Assembly: GCA_949281375.1 (NCBI GenBank)
Contig: CASDLT010000048.1
Span: forward strand, 1 to 37,400
DNA length: 37,400 nt
Direction: 5' to 3'
Source: an uncultured Nitrosomonas sp.
GTDB lineage: Bacteria; Pseudomonadota; Gammaproteobacteria; Burkholderiales; Nitrosomonadaceae
Part shown: piece by piece, positions 29,681 to 37,220 of the stretch
Layout of the letters: the number at the start of each line of letters is the position of its first letter
Position numbering within the stretch: the first letter of the stretch is position 1
The notes under the pieces: generated by a model
Seen by the model: only the letters and a program-made list of their open reading frames with translations
Told to the model about the DNA's origin: nothing
Databases searched by the model: none
Made by a program: the position numbers and the translations under genes

Positions 29681-30034
29681 ATGCACTACGTAATCTCTAC
29701 AACCTGGGGCCCAACAGATACCACGCGGGCTGCGTTACCGTTCATATTTGCTGCCTCGGCTTTACAAGCTGCTGATACTGTGATGATTATGCTTTTTCAT
29801 GATGCGGTAACCATCGCTATCGACGGAGTTCATCAGAAAATCATTCCTTTCGGTCCTCCTTCAAAATTTTCTGACGTGTTTTCCGATCCCAATGCCAGGA
29901 TCCTCGTGTGCAAACCTTGTGCTGAGGCGCGCTCATTTAGTGAAGATATGCTGATAAAGAACGCTAAATTTGGCGGAATGAATGATTTGCATCAAGAAGT
30001 TTCCCGTCCGGATGCGAAATTCATTAGTTTCTAG
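29681..30034 (+). CDS. DsrE-family protein
   Basis: The 117-residue soluble protein has the DsrE/DsrF fold pattern: an N-terminal strand (YVISTTWGPTD), RAALPFIFAASALQAADTVMIMLFHDAV, and a cysteine pair in LVCKPCAEARSF near residue 77. The cysteine is in the position of the active-site cysteine that moves sulfur or acts in redox chemistry. GAGGGAG lies a few bases before the ATG. It precedes the flavoprotein gene by 100 bp in the same direction, so a shared redox role is possible, but not shown. Confidence 0.8.
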   Translation: MHYVISTTWGPTDTTRAALPFIFAASALQAADTVMIMLFHDAVTIAIDGVHQKIIPFGPPSKFSDVFSDPNARILVCKPCAEARSFSEDMLIKNAKFGGMNDLHQEVSRPDAKFISF

Positions 30035-30134
30035 TTCGGAAGACATTCCAAGTTATCAGATATCCATATTCGCGGCATTTGGCGTTTGTCACTTGGCTTG
30101 ATCTTATAACCGACAAAACAAAAAAATATTGAGT

Positions 30135-31385
30135 ATGAGATCAATTGCAGTCCCGGTAATTCTGATCATCTTCGTTGCTCTGCTACCGGCATTGACGGTC
30201 GCTTCTTCTCTGCCATTAGATGCTCAAGGAATTGGCCTTTTGTTGGGGTGGCTAGGAACGGGGTCGTTAGTAGCGAGCTTGCTATTAATGATCCGGCATC
30301 CATATTGGGCATCCTGTTTTGGGGGATTACAACAGATGTACCGCTGGCATCATGGAATGGGTGTGCTGAGTTTTGTATTGTTATTAATGCACCCGGTGCT
30401 GCTGGCAGGATATTACGTACCTTTAGGCAGCGATATTGCAGAGGAATACTTATCACCGTTCAATCCGCAATTGATAAATATCCTGGGCTGGTTGGCGTTG
30501 GCTCTTATTGTATTCGGGATGGCCACAACTTTCTTTCTGCACCTCCCTTACGGTATCTGGCTGCGCTTACATATATTGTTGATAATAGCTATAGCACTTG
30601 GTTTTGGACACATTTGGGCTGTGAGTGGATTTTCCCTCAGCCTGGTAGCGGCTTTGTTTCCTGCGACAATACCCTTGGGATGGCGGCTATTGCGTGCAGA
30701 TCGAAGTGGCGACACTCTTCCTTACGAAGTCAGTGCAGTCAGGCATCCTGTAAATAACATCACCGAAGTAAATTTACGGCCATTAGCAAAGCCCATATCG
30801 ATCGCACCGAGTCAATTCGTACGAGCAGCTTTTTTTGAAGGATCGCATTTTCAAGGTTGTGGTGATTTTCATCCGTATACCGTAAGCCATATCGAAAAAG
30901 ATGGCGATTTGACGTTGAGTATTAAAGCATTGGGAGATTGCACGCGACATATACAATCAATTGAGCCGGGTGTTGCCGCTCGCTTGCAAGGACCTTATGG
31001 CAATTTTTTACTTACTCGTCCCATTGCACCAGAAATTTGGATCGCTGCTGGCATTGGTCTAACTCCTTTTCTAGCTTTATTGCGAAGCCAACCAGTCACC
31101 CAGCATACCGACTTGATTTACGTTCATCGTGAAAATGACTGTGTTCCTTATGAAGAGGAACTACAGATGTTTGCCACAAGTCAATCACTTTTGCGTTTGC
31201 ATTCTTTGCCAATGACGAATGATTTGGCTCCCTTATTCATGCGATTGGAAAGTATTGATAAGTTCAATAAGAAACACGTGTATCTTTGCGGTCCTCCGCC
31301 ATTTATGACTGAGGTTACCCAATGGTTACGGAAACATGGTATGCAGGGAGAACAAATTCATTTCGAACAATTCGATTTCCGTTAA
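30135..31385 (+). CDS. ferric-reductase-like transmembrane flavoprotein oxidoreductase
   Basis: The protein has about 416 residues. The N-terminal half has six membrane helices with histidines in paired helices (YRWHHGMGVLSFVLLLMHPVLL, RLHILLIIAIALGFGHIW) that would bind haem, as in the NOX/ferric-reductase family. The C-terminal half is a ferredoxin-NADP reductase module with FAD site HPYTVSH, NAD site IWIAAGIGLTPFLALL and a C-terminal CGPPPFM. It moves electrons from NAD(P)H across the membrane; the acceptor (Fe3+, oxygen or other) is unknown. The ATG at 30135 is preferred over the TTG at 30129. Confidence 0.88.
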   Translation: MRSIAVPVILIIFVALLPALTVASSLPLDAQGIGLLLGWLGTGSLVASLLLMIRHPYWASCFGGLQQMYRWHHGMGVLSFVLLLMHPVLLAGYYVPLGSDIAEEYLSPFNPQLINILGWLALALIVFGMATTFFLHLPYGIWLRLHILLIIAIALGFGHIWAVSGFSLSLVAALFPATIPLGWRLLRADRSGDTLPYEVSAVRHPVNNITEVNLRPLAKPISIAPSQFVRAAFFEGSHFQGCGDFHPYTVSHIEKDGDLTLSIKALGDCTRHIQSIEPGVAARLQGPYGNFLLTRPIAPEIWIAAGIGLTPFLALLRSQPVTQHTDLIYVHRENDCVPYEEELQMFATSQSLLRLHSLPMTNDLAPLFMRLESIDKFNKKHVYLCGPPPFMTEVTQWLRKHGMQGEQIHFEQFDFR

Positions 31386-31406
31386 TGAATATAGATAGAT
31401 TCAGTC

Positions 31407-31560
31407 ATTTTAGATGAACTCGGCTACTTGCCATTCTCTCAGGCCGGTGATGCTTTGCTATTCTACTTGCTCTCTAACCTCAACGAACAAACCAACAAAC
31501 GTTATCATCACTACCAATCTGTAATTCTCGGAATAGAATGGCCTATTCATTTTTAACCAA
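31407..31560 (+). pseudogene. remnant of an IS21-family IstB helper ATPase
   Basis: The frame ILDELGYLPFSQAGDALLFY contains the IstB Walker B region (DELGYLPFS). After one base shift it continues as TNVIITTNL then a stop and FSE, matching the family sequence NVIITTNLSFSEW. One frameshift and at least two stops show the copy is dead. The rest of the element is not recognisable on either side. Confidence 0.8.
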
Positions 31561-31876
31561 TATCAACACTATAGTGGTCAGAATGGCTGGGGTTGAATAA
31601 TTTCAAGTGGCAGTTTTCAATGGATCTTACAATCCTGCTCAAAAAAACACATGCAGTGATTACTGACGTGACTTGTTCTATCTTTTTTTTCAACTGGCTG
31701 CGTGAATTGCGCTGACCTATTCCGGAACCACAAATTTCTGCTTAATTGCACCCTTTGATCCATTTTAGCTCTATCTTTTGTTATGTGCGATGCCGCACAG
31801 ATTATTTCTTATTTAAAAGTTGTCTTTTATATTGGGATTTTTCCATTTTTTAAACTAAATAAGATAAGGATCAACA
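31561..31876. other. intergenic region upstream of the PepSY-like gene
   Basis: About 315 bases with no gene. They hold a 6-bp hairpin TGTGCG-ATGC-CGCACA at 31784-31799 and an AT-rich stretch (31800-31870) leading to the PepSY-like gene, where its promoter should lie. The left part may still be IS21 end sequence. Confidence 0.4.
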
Positions 31877-32245
31877 ATGAATACTAGAACACTTCTTTTA
31901 ATAGTCGCTTTACCGGTGGCAATGATATTTGCAGCATCAAGTTTTGCAGGTGAAAAGGAAGACAAAATTTACCCTTCGGATGATCCTGTTGTGCCTCATG
32001 CTAAATCTGATGCTAAGAAGGAGAAGGAAGAGAAAGTACAATGGTCTACCGTACCGGCTGTAGTTCAGAAAACCATTACAGAAAACGCGGGGGGCAGAAA
32101 AATTGAGGAAATAGAGAAGGAAACAGAGACAAAGGCTGGCAAATCAATTACGGTTTATGAAGCAAAAGTAAAAAATTCCGACGGCAAGAAGATTGAAATT
32201 AAGGTCGGTGAAGACGGAAAGCTCATCAAGGCTGAGAACGATTAA
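31877..32245 (+). CDS. exported PepSY-like protein
   Basis: The 122-residue product has a cleavable signal peptide (about 1-24, ending SSFAG), then a lysine/glutamate-rich linker (about 35-55). A PepSY-like domain follows: WSTVPAVVQKTITENAGGRKI, then EIEKETETKAGKSITVYEAKV and IEIKVGEDGKLIKAEND. It would be periplasmic. Proteins of this shape are common in nitrifiers and sulfur bacteria; their role is unknown. A hairpin lies 140 bp after the gene. Confidence 0.75.
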   Translation: MNTRTLLLIVALPVAMIFAASSFAGEKEDKIYPSDDPVVPHAKSDAKKEKEEKVQWSTVPAVVQKTITENAGGRKIEEIEKETETKAGKSITVYEAKVKNSDGKKIEIKVGEDGKLIKAEND

Positions 32246-32384
32246 TCCAAGAAACAACAGTTGAGGTTTAAGTGAGAAATGACCATAACTTAGCATTGGT
32301 GATCGTTCTCGCCTTATAATAATCAGCTGTTAAAAAACTGCTCCCTAGTAGAATCAGTCTTCCAATGGTTTGCTGGGGCAACCG

Positions 32385-32403
32385 AACCGCCGAAAGGCGG
32401 TTT
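32385..32403 (+). terminator. hairpin between PepSY-like gene and P-type ATPase
   Basis: AACCGCC-GAAA-GGCGGTT forms a stable GNRA-capped 7-bp stem, followed by TTTAGTCATTATTT. It is a probable terminator, 33 bases before the ATPase start. Confidence 0.6.
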
Positions 32404-32435
32404 AGTCATTATTTCCATACCATGGTGATTATTCA

Positions 32436-34910
32436 ATGCATCGAACTGTGCCTATCGTACGTCTTGATGACATCCTGAATAGTGAGCGAGGTTTAACTCA
32501 GGAGGAAGTCGATGCCCGCCTAAGCCAGTACGGACGTAATGATATCGTGGAAGCCCCCGCCTCGAATCGATGGACATTGCTGTTAGATACAGCTCGGGAT
32601 CCTATGCTATGGTTTTTACTTGGCATGGCCATATTGTTTATTTTCCTTGGCGATACAATAGAAGCCGCAATACTTTTTGTGGCCGTAATTCCGCTGATTG
32701 GGATGGATTTGTACTTGCACCGTCGTACCCAGGCTTCCACTGAAGGACTGTCGAGTCGACTTGCCTCACAAGCCAAGGTAGTTCGCGGTGATGAGGCTGT
32801 AGAGATTGCCGCAACAGAACTAGTACCGGGGGATCTCGTGCTGCTATCTGCGGGACAAAATGTGCCTGCCGATGGCATTCTCACTTCTGGTGAATCAATT
32901 CAGGTAGATGAGTCCGCATTAACCGGCGAAGCTTTTCCGGTACGAAAGCAGCCATCGGCTAAGTTGGATCAGTCAACTATGATTGTACCAGTCGATACAG
33001 TTCACTGGATCTTTGCCGGAACCCGGCTACTTACTGGAACTGCCACCGTTCGTATTGTATTCACCGGTGCTGAAACAATTTACGGTGACATCGTGCACTC
33101 TGCATTGCTTGGCAGTCGCGAACGAACACCGCTACAAACTGCCATTGCCAATTTAGTTGTTATGCTTCTTATTGCGGCCACGATCTTGTGCCTTGCGCTT
33201 GCCTGGGTGCGTCTGCATCAGGGGTTCGGCATTGTTGATGCGATGCTGAGTGCGGTTACGCTGGCAGTCGCTGCGCTACCTGAAGAATTTCCAGTCGTTT
33301 TTACCTTTTTTCTTGGTGTTGGTGTGTATCGTCTTGCGCAACGGCGGACGCTAGTGCGGCGCGCGGTGGTGGTAGAAAACATCGGGCGAGTATCCTGTAT
33401 TTGTTCGGATAAGACAGGCACCATCACCGAAGGTCAGTTGAACCTAACCCACCGCTATCCGAATAACGATTCTAGCGATGAACAGTTACTTTCGATCGCA
33501 GCTTTCGCTTCCCGCAGTGAAACCAATGATCCTTTAGATTTGGCAATTCTTCACATGGCACCCACTGTACTTTCGCATTATTCCCTCGTTATGACATTTC
33601 CCTTTACGGAGAATCGAAAGTGCGAAACTGCGGTTTGGCGCAAATCCGATGGCGCATTGATAGCAGTGACCAAAGGAGCACCTGAGACTATATTTGCCAT
33701 GTGCACTTTTGCAGAGAACGAGCGCATAAAATGGGAAACCCAAGTTGCTGAACTTGCTAAAGCTGGACATAAGGTCATCGCTTGTGCGGAACGCGGCATC
33801 ACCGATTTTACCTGGGTGGGTGGAGAGCCGAATCGTGAATTCGGTTTCGTCGGTTTGCTCGCATTTGAAGATCCGGTGCGCGAGGGAGTTACCGAAGCAA
33901 TTCAAAACTGTCGTGAAGGGGGTATCCATGTTGTAATGGTCACCGGTGATCATCCCGCTACCGCAGAAGCGGTAGCACGCGAGATAGGTTTGGGTCAAGG
34001 AAACCCGAAAGTGATCGAAGCAAATCAACTGGATACCTTGTTACAACAGGGGAGTGTCGCTCTGATGAACGTGGATGTAATCGCTCGTGCCGTTCCATCA
34101 CAGAAACTCAGCTTAGTGCGGGGTCTGCAATCCGCTGGTGAAGTTGTGGCGGTCACTGGAGATGGCGTAAATGATGTGCCGGCTTTACAGGCTGCCGATA
34201 TTGGCATTGCCATGGGTCAGCGAGGCACCCGCAGCGCACGTGAAGTTGCTGCCATCGTGCTGGTAGACGACAATTTTCGCACCATCATTCGCGCAATCGC
34301 GGAAGGCAGGCAGTTGTTTCGCAATTTGAAACTGAGCTTTGCCTATTTATTGATGATCCACATTCCATTGGTTATTACCGCAGCACTCATACCCTTAGCG
34401 GGTTACCCCCTGCTTTATCATCCCGTTCATATTGTCTGGCTTGAGCTGATCATTCATCCCACCGCATTACTGGTTTTCCAGGAACTGCCAACAAATGAAC
34501 GTTTGAGTCCAATTCAAAAAACGCATCACCCCCGATTCTTTAATCAACGAGAGTGGTGGGTGATTGGTATTGTCGGAGTCCTGCTGACATTAATGATCAT
34601 CTATGGCTATGAATATAGCCTTGGTATAGGCCACGAGGTTGAACACGCACGAGCCATGGCTCTAGTTACTCTCACGTTTGCAAGCGCCATGTTAACTATT
34701 GCGCTTAGCGGTCTGGCTAACTTTATTTCACGTATCATGGTGGGAGCAACAATCACACTGACTTTGCTGCTGGTGCAATTTCCAACTTTGGCTTCGTTAT
34801 TACATCTGACTCCACTGCATTTAAATGACTTGATTCAAAGTATCATGGGGGTACTAGGGATTACCATAATTGTCGTTTTTGGACGGTTCAGGGCTCGATC
34901 CATTAATTAA
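32436..34910 (+). CDS. cation-transporting P-type ATPase (P2-like)
   Basis: The 824-residue pump has an N-terminal cation-ATPase domain, an actuator domain with ALTGEAFPV (the TGE motif), membrane helix 4 with VAALPEEFPVVFTFF, the phosphorylation motif CSDKTGT near residue 325 (phosphorylated Asp), VTGDHPATAEAVA, and the hinge VTGDGVNDVPALQAADIGIAMG. This layout is that of Ca2+/Mn2+-type P2 or fungal-type H+ ATPases. The helix-4 sequence PEEFP differs from the usual PEGLP, so the transported ion is uncertain. No strong ribosome site precedes the ATG. The C-terminal helices are complete. Confidence 0.88.
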   Translation: MHRTVPIVRLDDILNSERGLTQEEVDARLSQYGRNDIVEAPASNRWTLLLDTARDPMLWFLLGMAILFIFLGDTIEAAILFVAVIPLIGMDLYLHRRTQASTEGLSSRLASQAKVVRGDEAVEIAATELVPGDLVLLSAGQNVPADGILTSGESIQVDESALTGEAFPVRKQPSAKLDQSTMIVPVDTVHWIFAGTRLLTGTATVRIVFTGAETIYGDIVHSALLGSRERTPLQTAIANLVVMLLIAATILCLALAWVRLHQGFGIVDAMLSAVTLAVAALPEEFPVVFTFFLGVGVYRLAQRRTLVRRAVVVENIGRVSCICSDKTGTITEGQLNLTHRYPNNDSSDEQLLSIAAFASRSETNDPLDLAILHMAPTVLSHYSLVMTFPFTENRKCETAVWRKSDGALIAVTKGAPETIFAMCTFAENERIKWETQVAELAKAGHKVIACAERGITDFTWVGGEPNREFGFVGLLAFEDPVREGVTEAIQNCREGGIHVVMVTGDHPATAEAVAREIGLGQGNPKVIEANQLDTLLQQGSVALMNVDVIARAVPSQKLSLVRGLQSAGEVVAVTGDGVNDVPALQAADIGIAMGQRGTRSAREVAAIVLVDDNFRTIIRAIAEGRQLFRNLKLSFAYLLMIHIPLVITAALIPLAGYPLLYHPVHIVWLELIIHPTALLVFQELPTNERLSPIQKTHHPRFFNQREWWVIGIVGVLLTLMIIYGYEYSLGIGHEVEHARAMALVTLTFASAMLTIALSGLANFISRIMVGATITLTLLLVQFPTLASLLHLTPLHLNDLIQSIMGVLGITIIVVFGRFRARSIN

Positions 34911-35157
34911 GTAGTTAAATCAATGAGTCATCCTCTTAAAATAAATTAACAAGGCAGTAAAATTTTCTATCGTAGAGAATGAGGAATTTTATTAATGGAA
35001 AAACAACCATTTGCGGAAAGCCAGTTCATGCAACTATTGAAGCAGCCTGAGGGTAAGCCTCCAACCCAAAAATGAATCCCCATATTTGGATAACTAAAGT
35101 TCGAGATTAAGTAGTCATTTTTATGATCCTTTTTATCGACAAAAGGAAAACAGAAAA
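34911..35157. other. short intergenic region with a possible transposase stub
   Basis: A 26-codon frame at 34995-35075 begins MEKQPFAESQFMQLLKQPEG after a GAGGA. It resembles the start of an IS3 OrfA (SRFTESQIVAILKQAEAG) but ends abruptly. It may be a remnant; the similarity is weak. Confidence 0.35.
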
Positions 35158-35403
35158 TGAGGAAAAAGCGAAGTAATCATTCGCAGGAATTTAAATCGAA
35201 AGTAGCGCTGTCTACAATCAAGGGGGATAAGACGCGCTGACAGAGTTATCTCAACAGTAAGGCATCACAGCAATCTTATCCTGAAGTGGAAGACGCAGCC
35301 GATTGAGAACAGCGGTGAAATATTTACATCGAGAAAGAAATTGACGCAGGATAGAGAATTAGAAATTCAGTCGGTGCTGGCGAAGATTGGTCAATTGACC
35401 AGA
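35158..35403 (+). pseudogene. remnant of IS3-family OrfA transposase
   Basis: Read across two frame changes and a stop, it gives MRKKRSNHSQEFKSKVALST and then IKGDKT, LTELSQQ, then LKWKTQPIENSGEIF and DRELEIQSVLAKIGQLT. This matches OrfA proteins of the IS2-like group (EFKAKVALEAIKGDKTLAELS ... IGQLTVENDFL). No downstream OrfB is left. The element lies immediately before the hairpin and the glycosidase-like gene. Confidence 0.8.
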
Positions 35404-35434
35404 CCTCATTTAATATTTTTTTCAGTATTTGATC

Positions 35435-35472
35435 GGAACGCTAAATTGAAAAAGATTTCCATTTAGCGTTCC
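35435..35472. terminator. perfect 12-bp inverted repeat at the 3' end of the glycosidase-like gene
   Basis: GGAACGCTAAAT (35435-35446) and ATTTAGCGTTCC (35461-35472) pair perfectly around a 14-nt loop. It starts 18 bases beyond the minus-strand stop codon. There is no immediate T-tract on either side, so it may be an inefficient two-way terminator or the boundary of an inserted element. Confidence 0.55.
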
Positions 35473-35489
35473 AAACTTTACAAATTAAT

Positions 35490-36731
35490 TCAATTAATAC
35501 ATCTCATATAAGCTGACGGGCAATTTGCATTTAATCCGCCAGCTTGAGTAGTTTTTTGTTGATTCTTGTTGAGCAATTGTAATACTTTCCAAAAATAATC
35601 AGGATCTCGGGTCCAGAAGATATAGTTTGCCTTCAACGTATCTCTAGCGAAAGCAAGTAATTCGGAAACGCTTGGCTCATAACCTTCTTTGCCCCATTGA
35701 GTTGTTCTGTAGTTTTGATGTTGTACAGAAGGCATCAATGGAACTGAGCCGGAGAGTTCAGGATAATAATTGTAGATTCCTCTTGGAGCTTTAGGGTATA
35801 GCAATCCTAAATCTTCGATAAACACATCCGGACCTCCTAATGCTGCTCCCATTTCCTTAAGTCCCCCTACAAAAGATTGAAGGATGGGTCGAGGGTAATT
35901 TACGAACTGATAGGTCACAGTATTTGGAAAATGAGTACGCATCTCTTGATTGATACTCAATAAGCTTTTGTAGTAAGACTCGATTTGTTCCTGGGATAGA
36001 ATTTCCTTAGGGTCACCCATCGAAGTTTCCGTAAAACCTATCGCTTCAAAGTGAGGATGCAAATTGTAACGTTTTCCTAATGCACGAACCAATGCAACCC
36101 AACGATCTTGAATTCGGTCATTCCATAGCTTAGTTCCATAGCCAACTGTCACTCCTTTTTCATAATTAGCAAAAGCATACGCTCCTCCCTCATAAACAGA
36201 AGTTCTCGCATAGGCTGGCACAGGGGAGCTTGCTTCATCTGTACCAAATTCTTTTAATTCTAGAAGAATGATCAGTCGTTTATTTCTTTTTGCAAGCTCG
36301 GCGAGATGCTTATCAATGGGTGCAAAATTATACACGCCCTCTTTGGGTTCCAATTCCTTCCAGCTATAGCGAACTTGCAAGCCCTGTAAGGCCGGTGTTG
36401 ATTTGAGTTCATTATATACTTGCCACATATACCAACTTTTGTTTTTGCCATGATCCAAAATTGTATAGTAATGTCCGGGGTGCCACTTTACTCCATCTCC
36501 TAAAGTCTGAGCTTTTGTTTGCTGTAGCGGGAGCATAATCATTACAATTACAAATAATAGCGCGCCTAACATCGCAAGGATCCGTTTTTGCGAATCGGAT
36601 TTATAGGCATGTCGACTAGAAGTATGAATGCTCTTTATATAAGAGAACTCTTCATTTTCAATTAATTTTGTAAAGCTACTTTTTGATGCCCTTCCATCTG
36701 GAATCAGTTGGGCTTTATAATTTACGTTCAT
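35490..36731 (-). CDS. membrane-anchored glycosidase-like TIM-barrel protein
   Basis: The 413-residue product has a cytoplasmic N-terminus of about 50 residues, one membrane helix (about 52-70, LAMLGALLFVIVMIMLPL) and a large domain outside. The domain resembles clan A glycoside hydrolases: RYSWKELEPKEGVYNFAPID at an early strand, RLIILLELKEF next, EAIGFTETSMG (candidate acid/base Glu) and VFIEDLGLLYP (candidate second acid). I cannot place it in a numbered family, and the catalytic residues are guesses. AGGAGG lies eight bases before the ATG, so the long N-terminus is real. A c-di-GMP riboswitch precedes it. Flanking IS remnants and AT-richer codons suggest transfer. Confidence 0.75.
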   Translation of the reverse strand: MNVNYKAQLIPDGRASKSSFTKLIENEEFSYIKSIHTSSRHAYKSDSQKRILAMLGALLFVIVMIMLPLQQTKAQTLGDGVKWHPGHYYTILDHGKNKSWYMWQVYNELKSTPALQGLQVRYSWKELEPKEGVYNFAPIDKHLAELAKRNKRLIILLELKEFGTDEASSPVPAYARTSVYEGGAYAFANYEKGVTVGYGTKLWNDRIQDRWVALVRALGKRYNLHPHFEAIGFTETSMGDPKEILSQEQIESYYKSLLSINQEMRTHFPNTVTYQFVNYPRPILQSFVGGLKEMGAALGGPDVFIEDLGLLYPKAPRGIYNYYPELSGSVPLMPSVQHQNYRTTQWGKEGYEPSVSELLAFARDTLKANYIFWTRDPDYFWKVLQLLNKNQQKTTQAGGLNANCPSAYMRCIN

Positions 36732-36739
36732 ATTTTATT

Positions 36740-36759
36740 CCTCCTTATCGTTTTAAGGA
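36740..36759 (-). promoter_or_regulatory. hairpin masking the Shine-Dalgarno of the glycosidase-like gene
   Basis: On the minus strand TCCTTA and TAAGGA (36742-36759) pair around AAACGA. The 3' half of the stem overlaps the ribosome site AGGAGG (36740-36745). It could act as the expression platform that opens or closes translation under riboswitch control. Confidence 0.6.
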
Positions 36760-36837
36760 CGGAACTGCGTAGATACGCTTCAAGGTATGCTGCGGAACTC
36801 GATAAATGCGAGTAGTGCGGTTACAACTGATTGCGTG

Positions 36838-36922
36838 ATCTGGCAGTCCTGCCATCATAGGGTCTAGCCCCTTAGATCAGTGACTTTGCGTCCCCTACTT
36901 TCGTAGGGTTTGCCTTTTTCAT
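36838..36922 (-). ncRNA. class I cyclic di-GMP riboswitch (GEMM-I)
   Basis: Read on the minus strand, the leader contains the GEMM-I core in order. First is GGCAAACC, then the P1b hairpin CCTAC-GAAA-GTAGG with a GNRA tetraloop, then GGACGCAAAG. Next comes a second stem closed by AGGG/CCCT that carries CTAAG and TATG, the two halves of the tetraloop receptor. It ends with GGCAGGACTGCC. These are the conserved features of the c-di-GMP-I aptamer. It lies about 105 bases before the glycosidase-like start. The aptamer binds c-di-GMP in studied species; here the on/off sense is not known. The outer P1 stem looks short. Confidence 0.9.
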
Positions 36923-36941
36923 CTTTTTCATACTGCACCAA

Positions 36942-36968
36942 AGAATAAGCACAATCCATGCCAGTCAA
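36942..36968 (-). promoter_or_regulatory. candidate promoter of the riboswitch leader
   Basis: On the minus strand TTGACT (36963-36968) and TATTCT (36942-36947) are separated by 15 bp. Transcription would begin near 36935, just before the riboswitch core, which supports the call in spite of the short spacer. Confidence 0.45.
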
Positions 36969-37027
36969 CAGCATGAGCTTCAAGAATTAGTTAACATTTG
37001 TAATTCTTATCCCTCCAACCGCACCAC

Positions 37028-37220
37028 CTATCCACATTCTTTCAACAATGCTTCAATAGTTTCGGTTGGAAACGGTAGCAGTTCATCGATTCTATTATTA
37101 GGACAAGTAGGGAATTTTTCGAGTGTGTCGGCTAGCCATTTAGCGGGTTAATTCCGTTGAGTTTTGCAGTGCCGAGCAGAGTTTGAATGGCAGATGCGCG
37201 TTTTCCGGCGCGTTCGGAAC
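37028..37220 (-). pseudogene. C-terminal remnant of an IS66-family transposase
   Basis: On the minus strand the sequence RAGKRASAIQTLLGTAKLNG, then INPL, then after one lost base (near 37141) WLADTLEKFP and NNRIDELLPFPTETIEALL matches the end of IS66 TnpC proteins (NGINPEAYLADVL ... RIDELLPW). It is truncated at 37220 by the start of an IS3-type element and is clearly dead. Confidence 0.8.
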
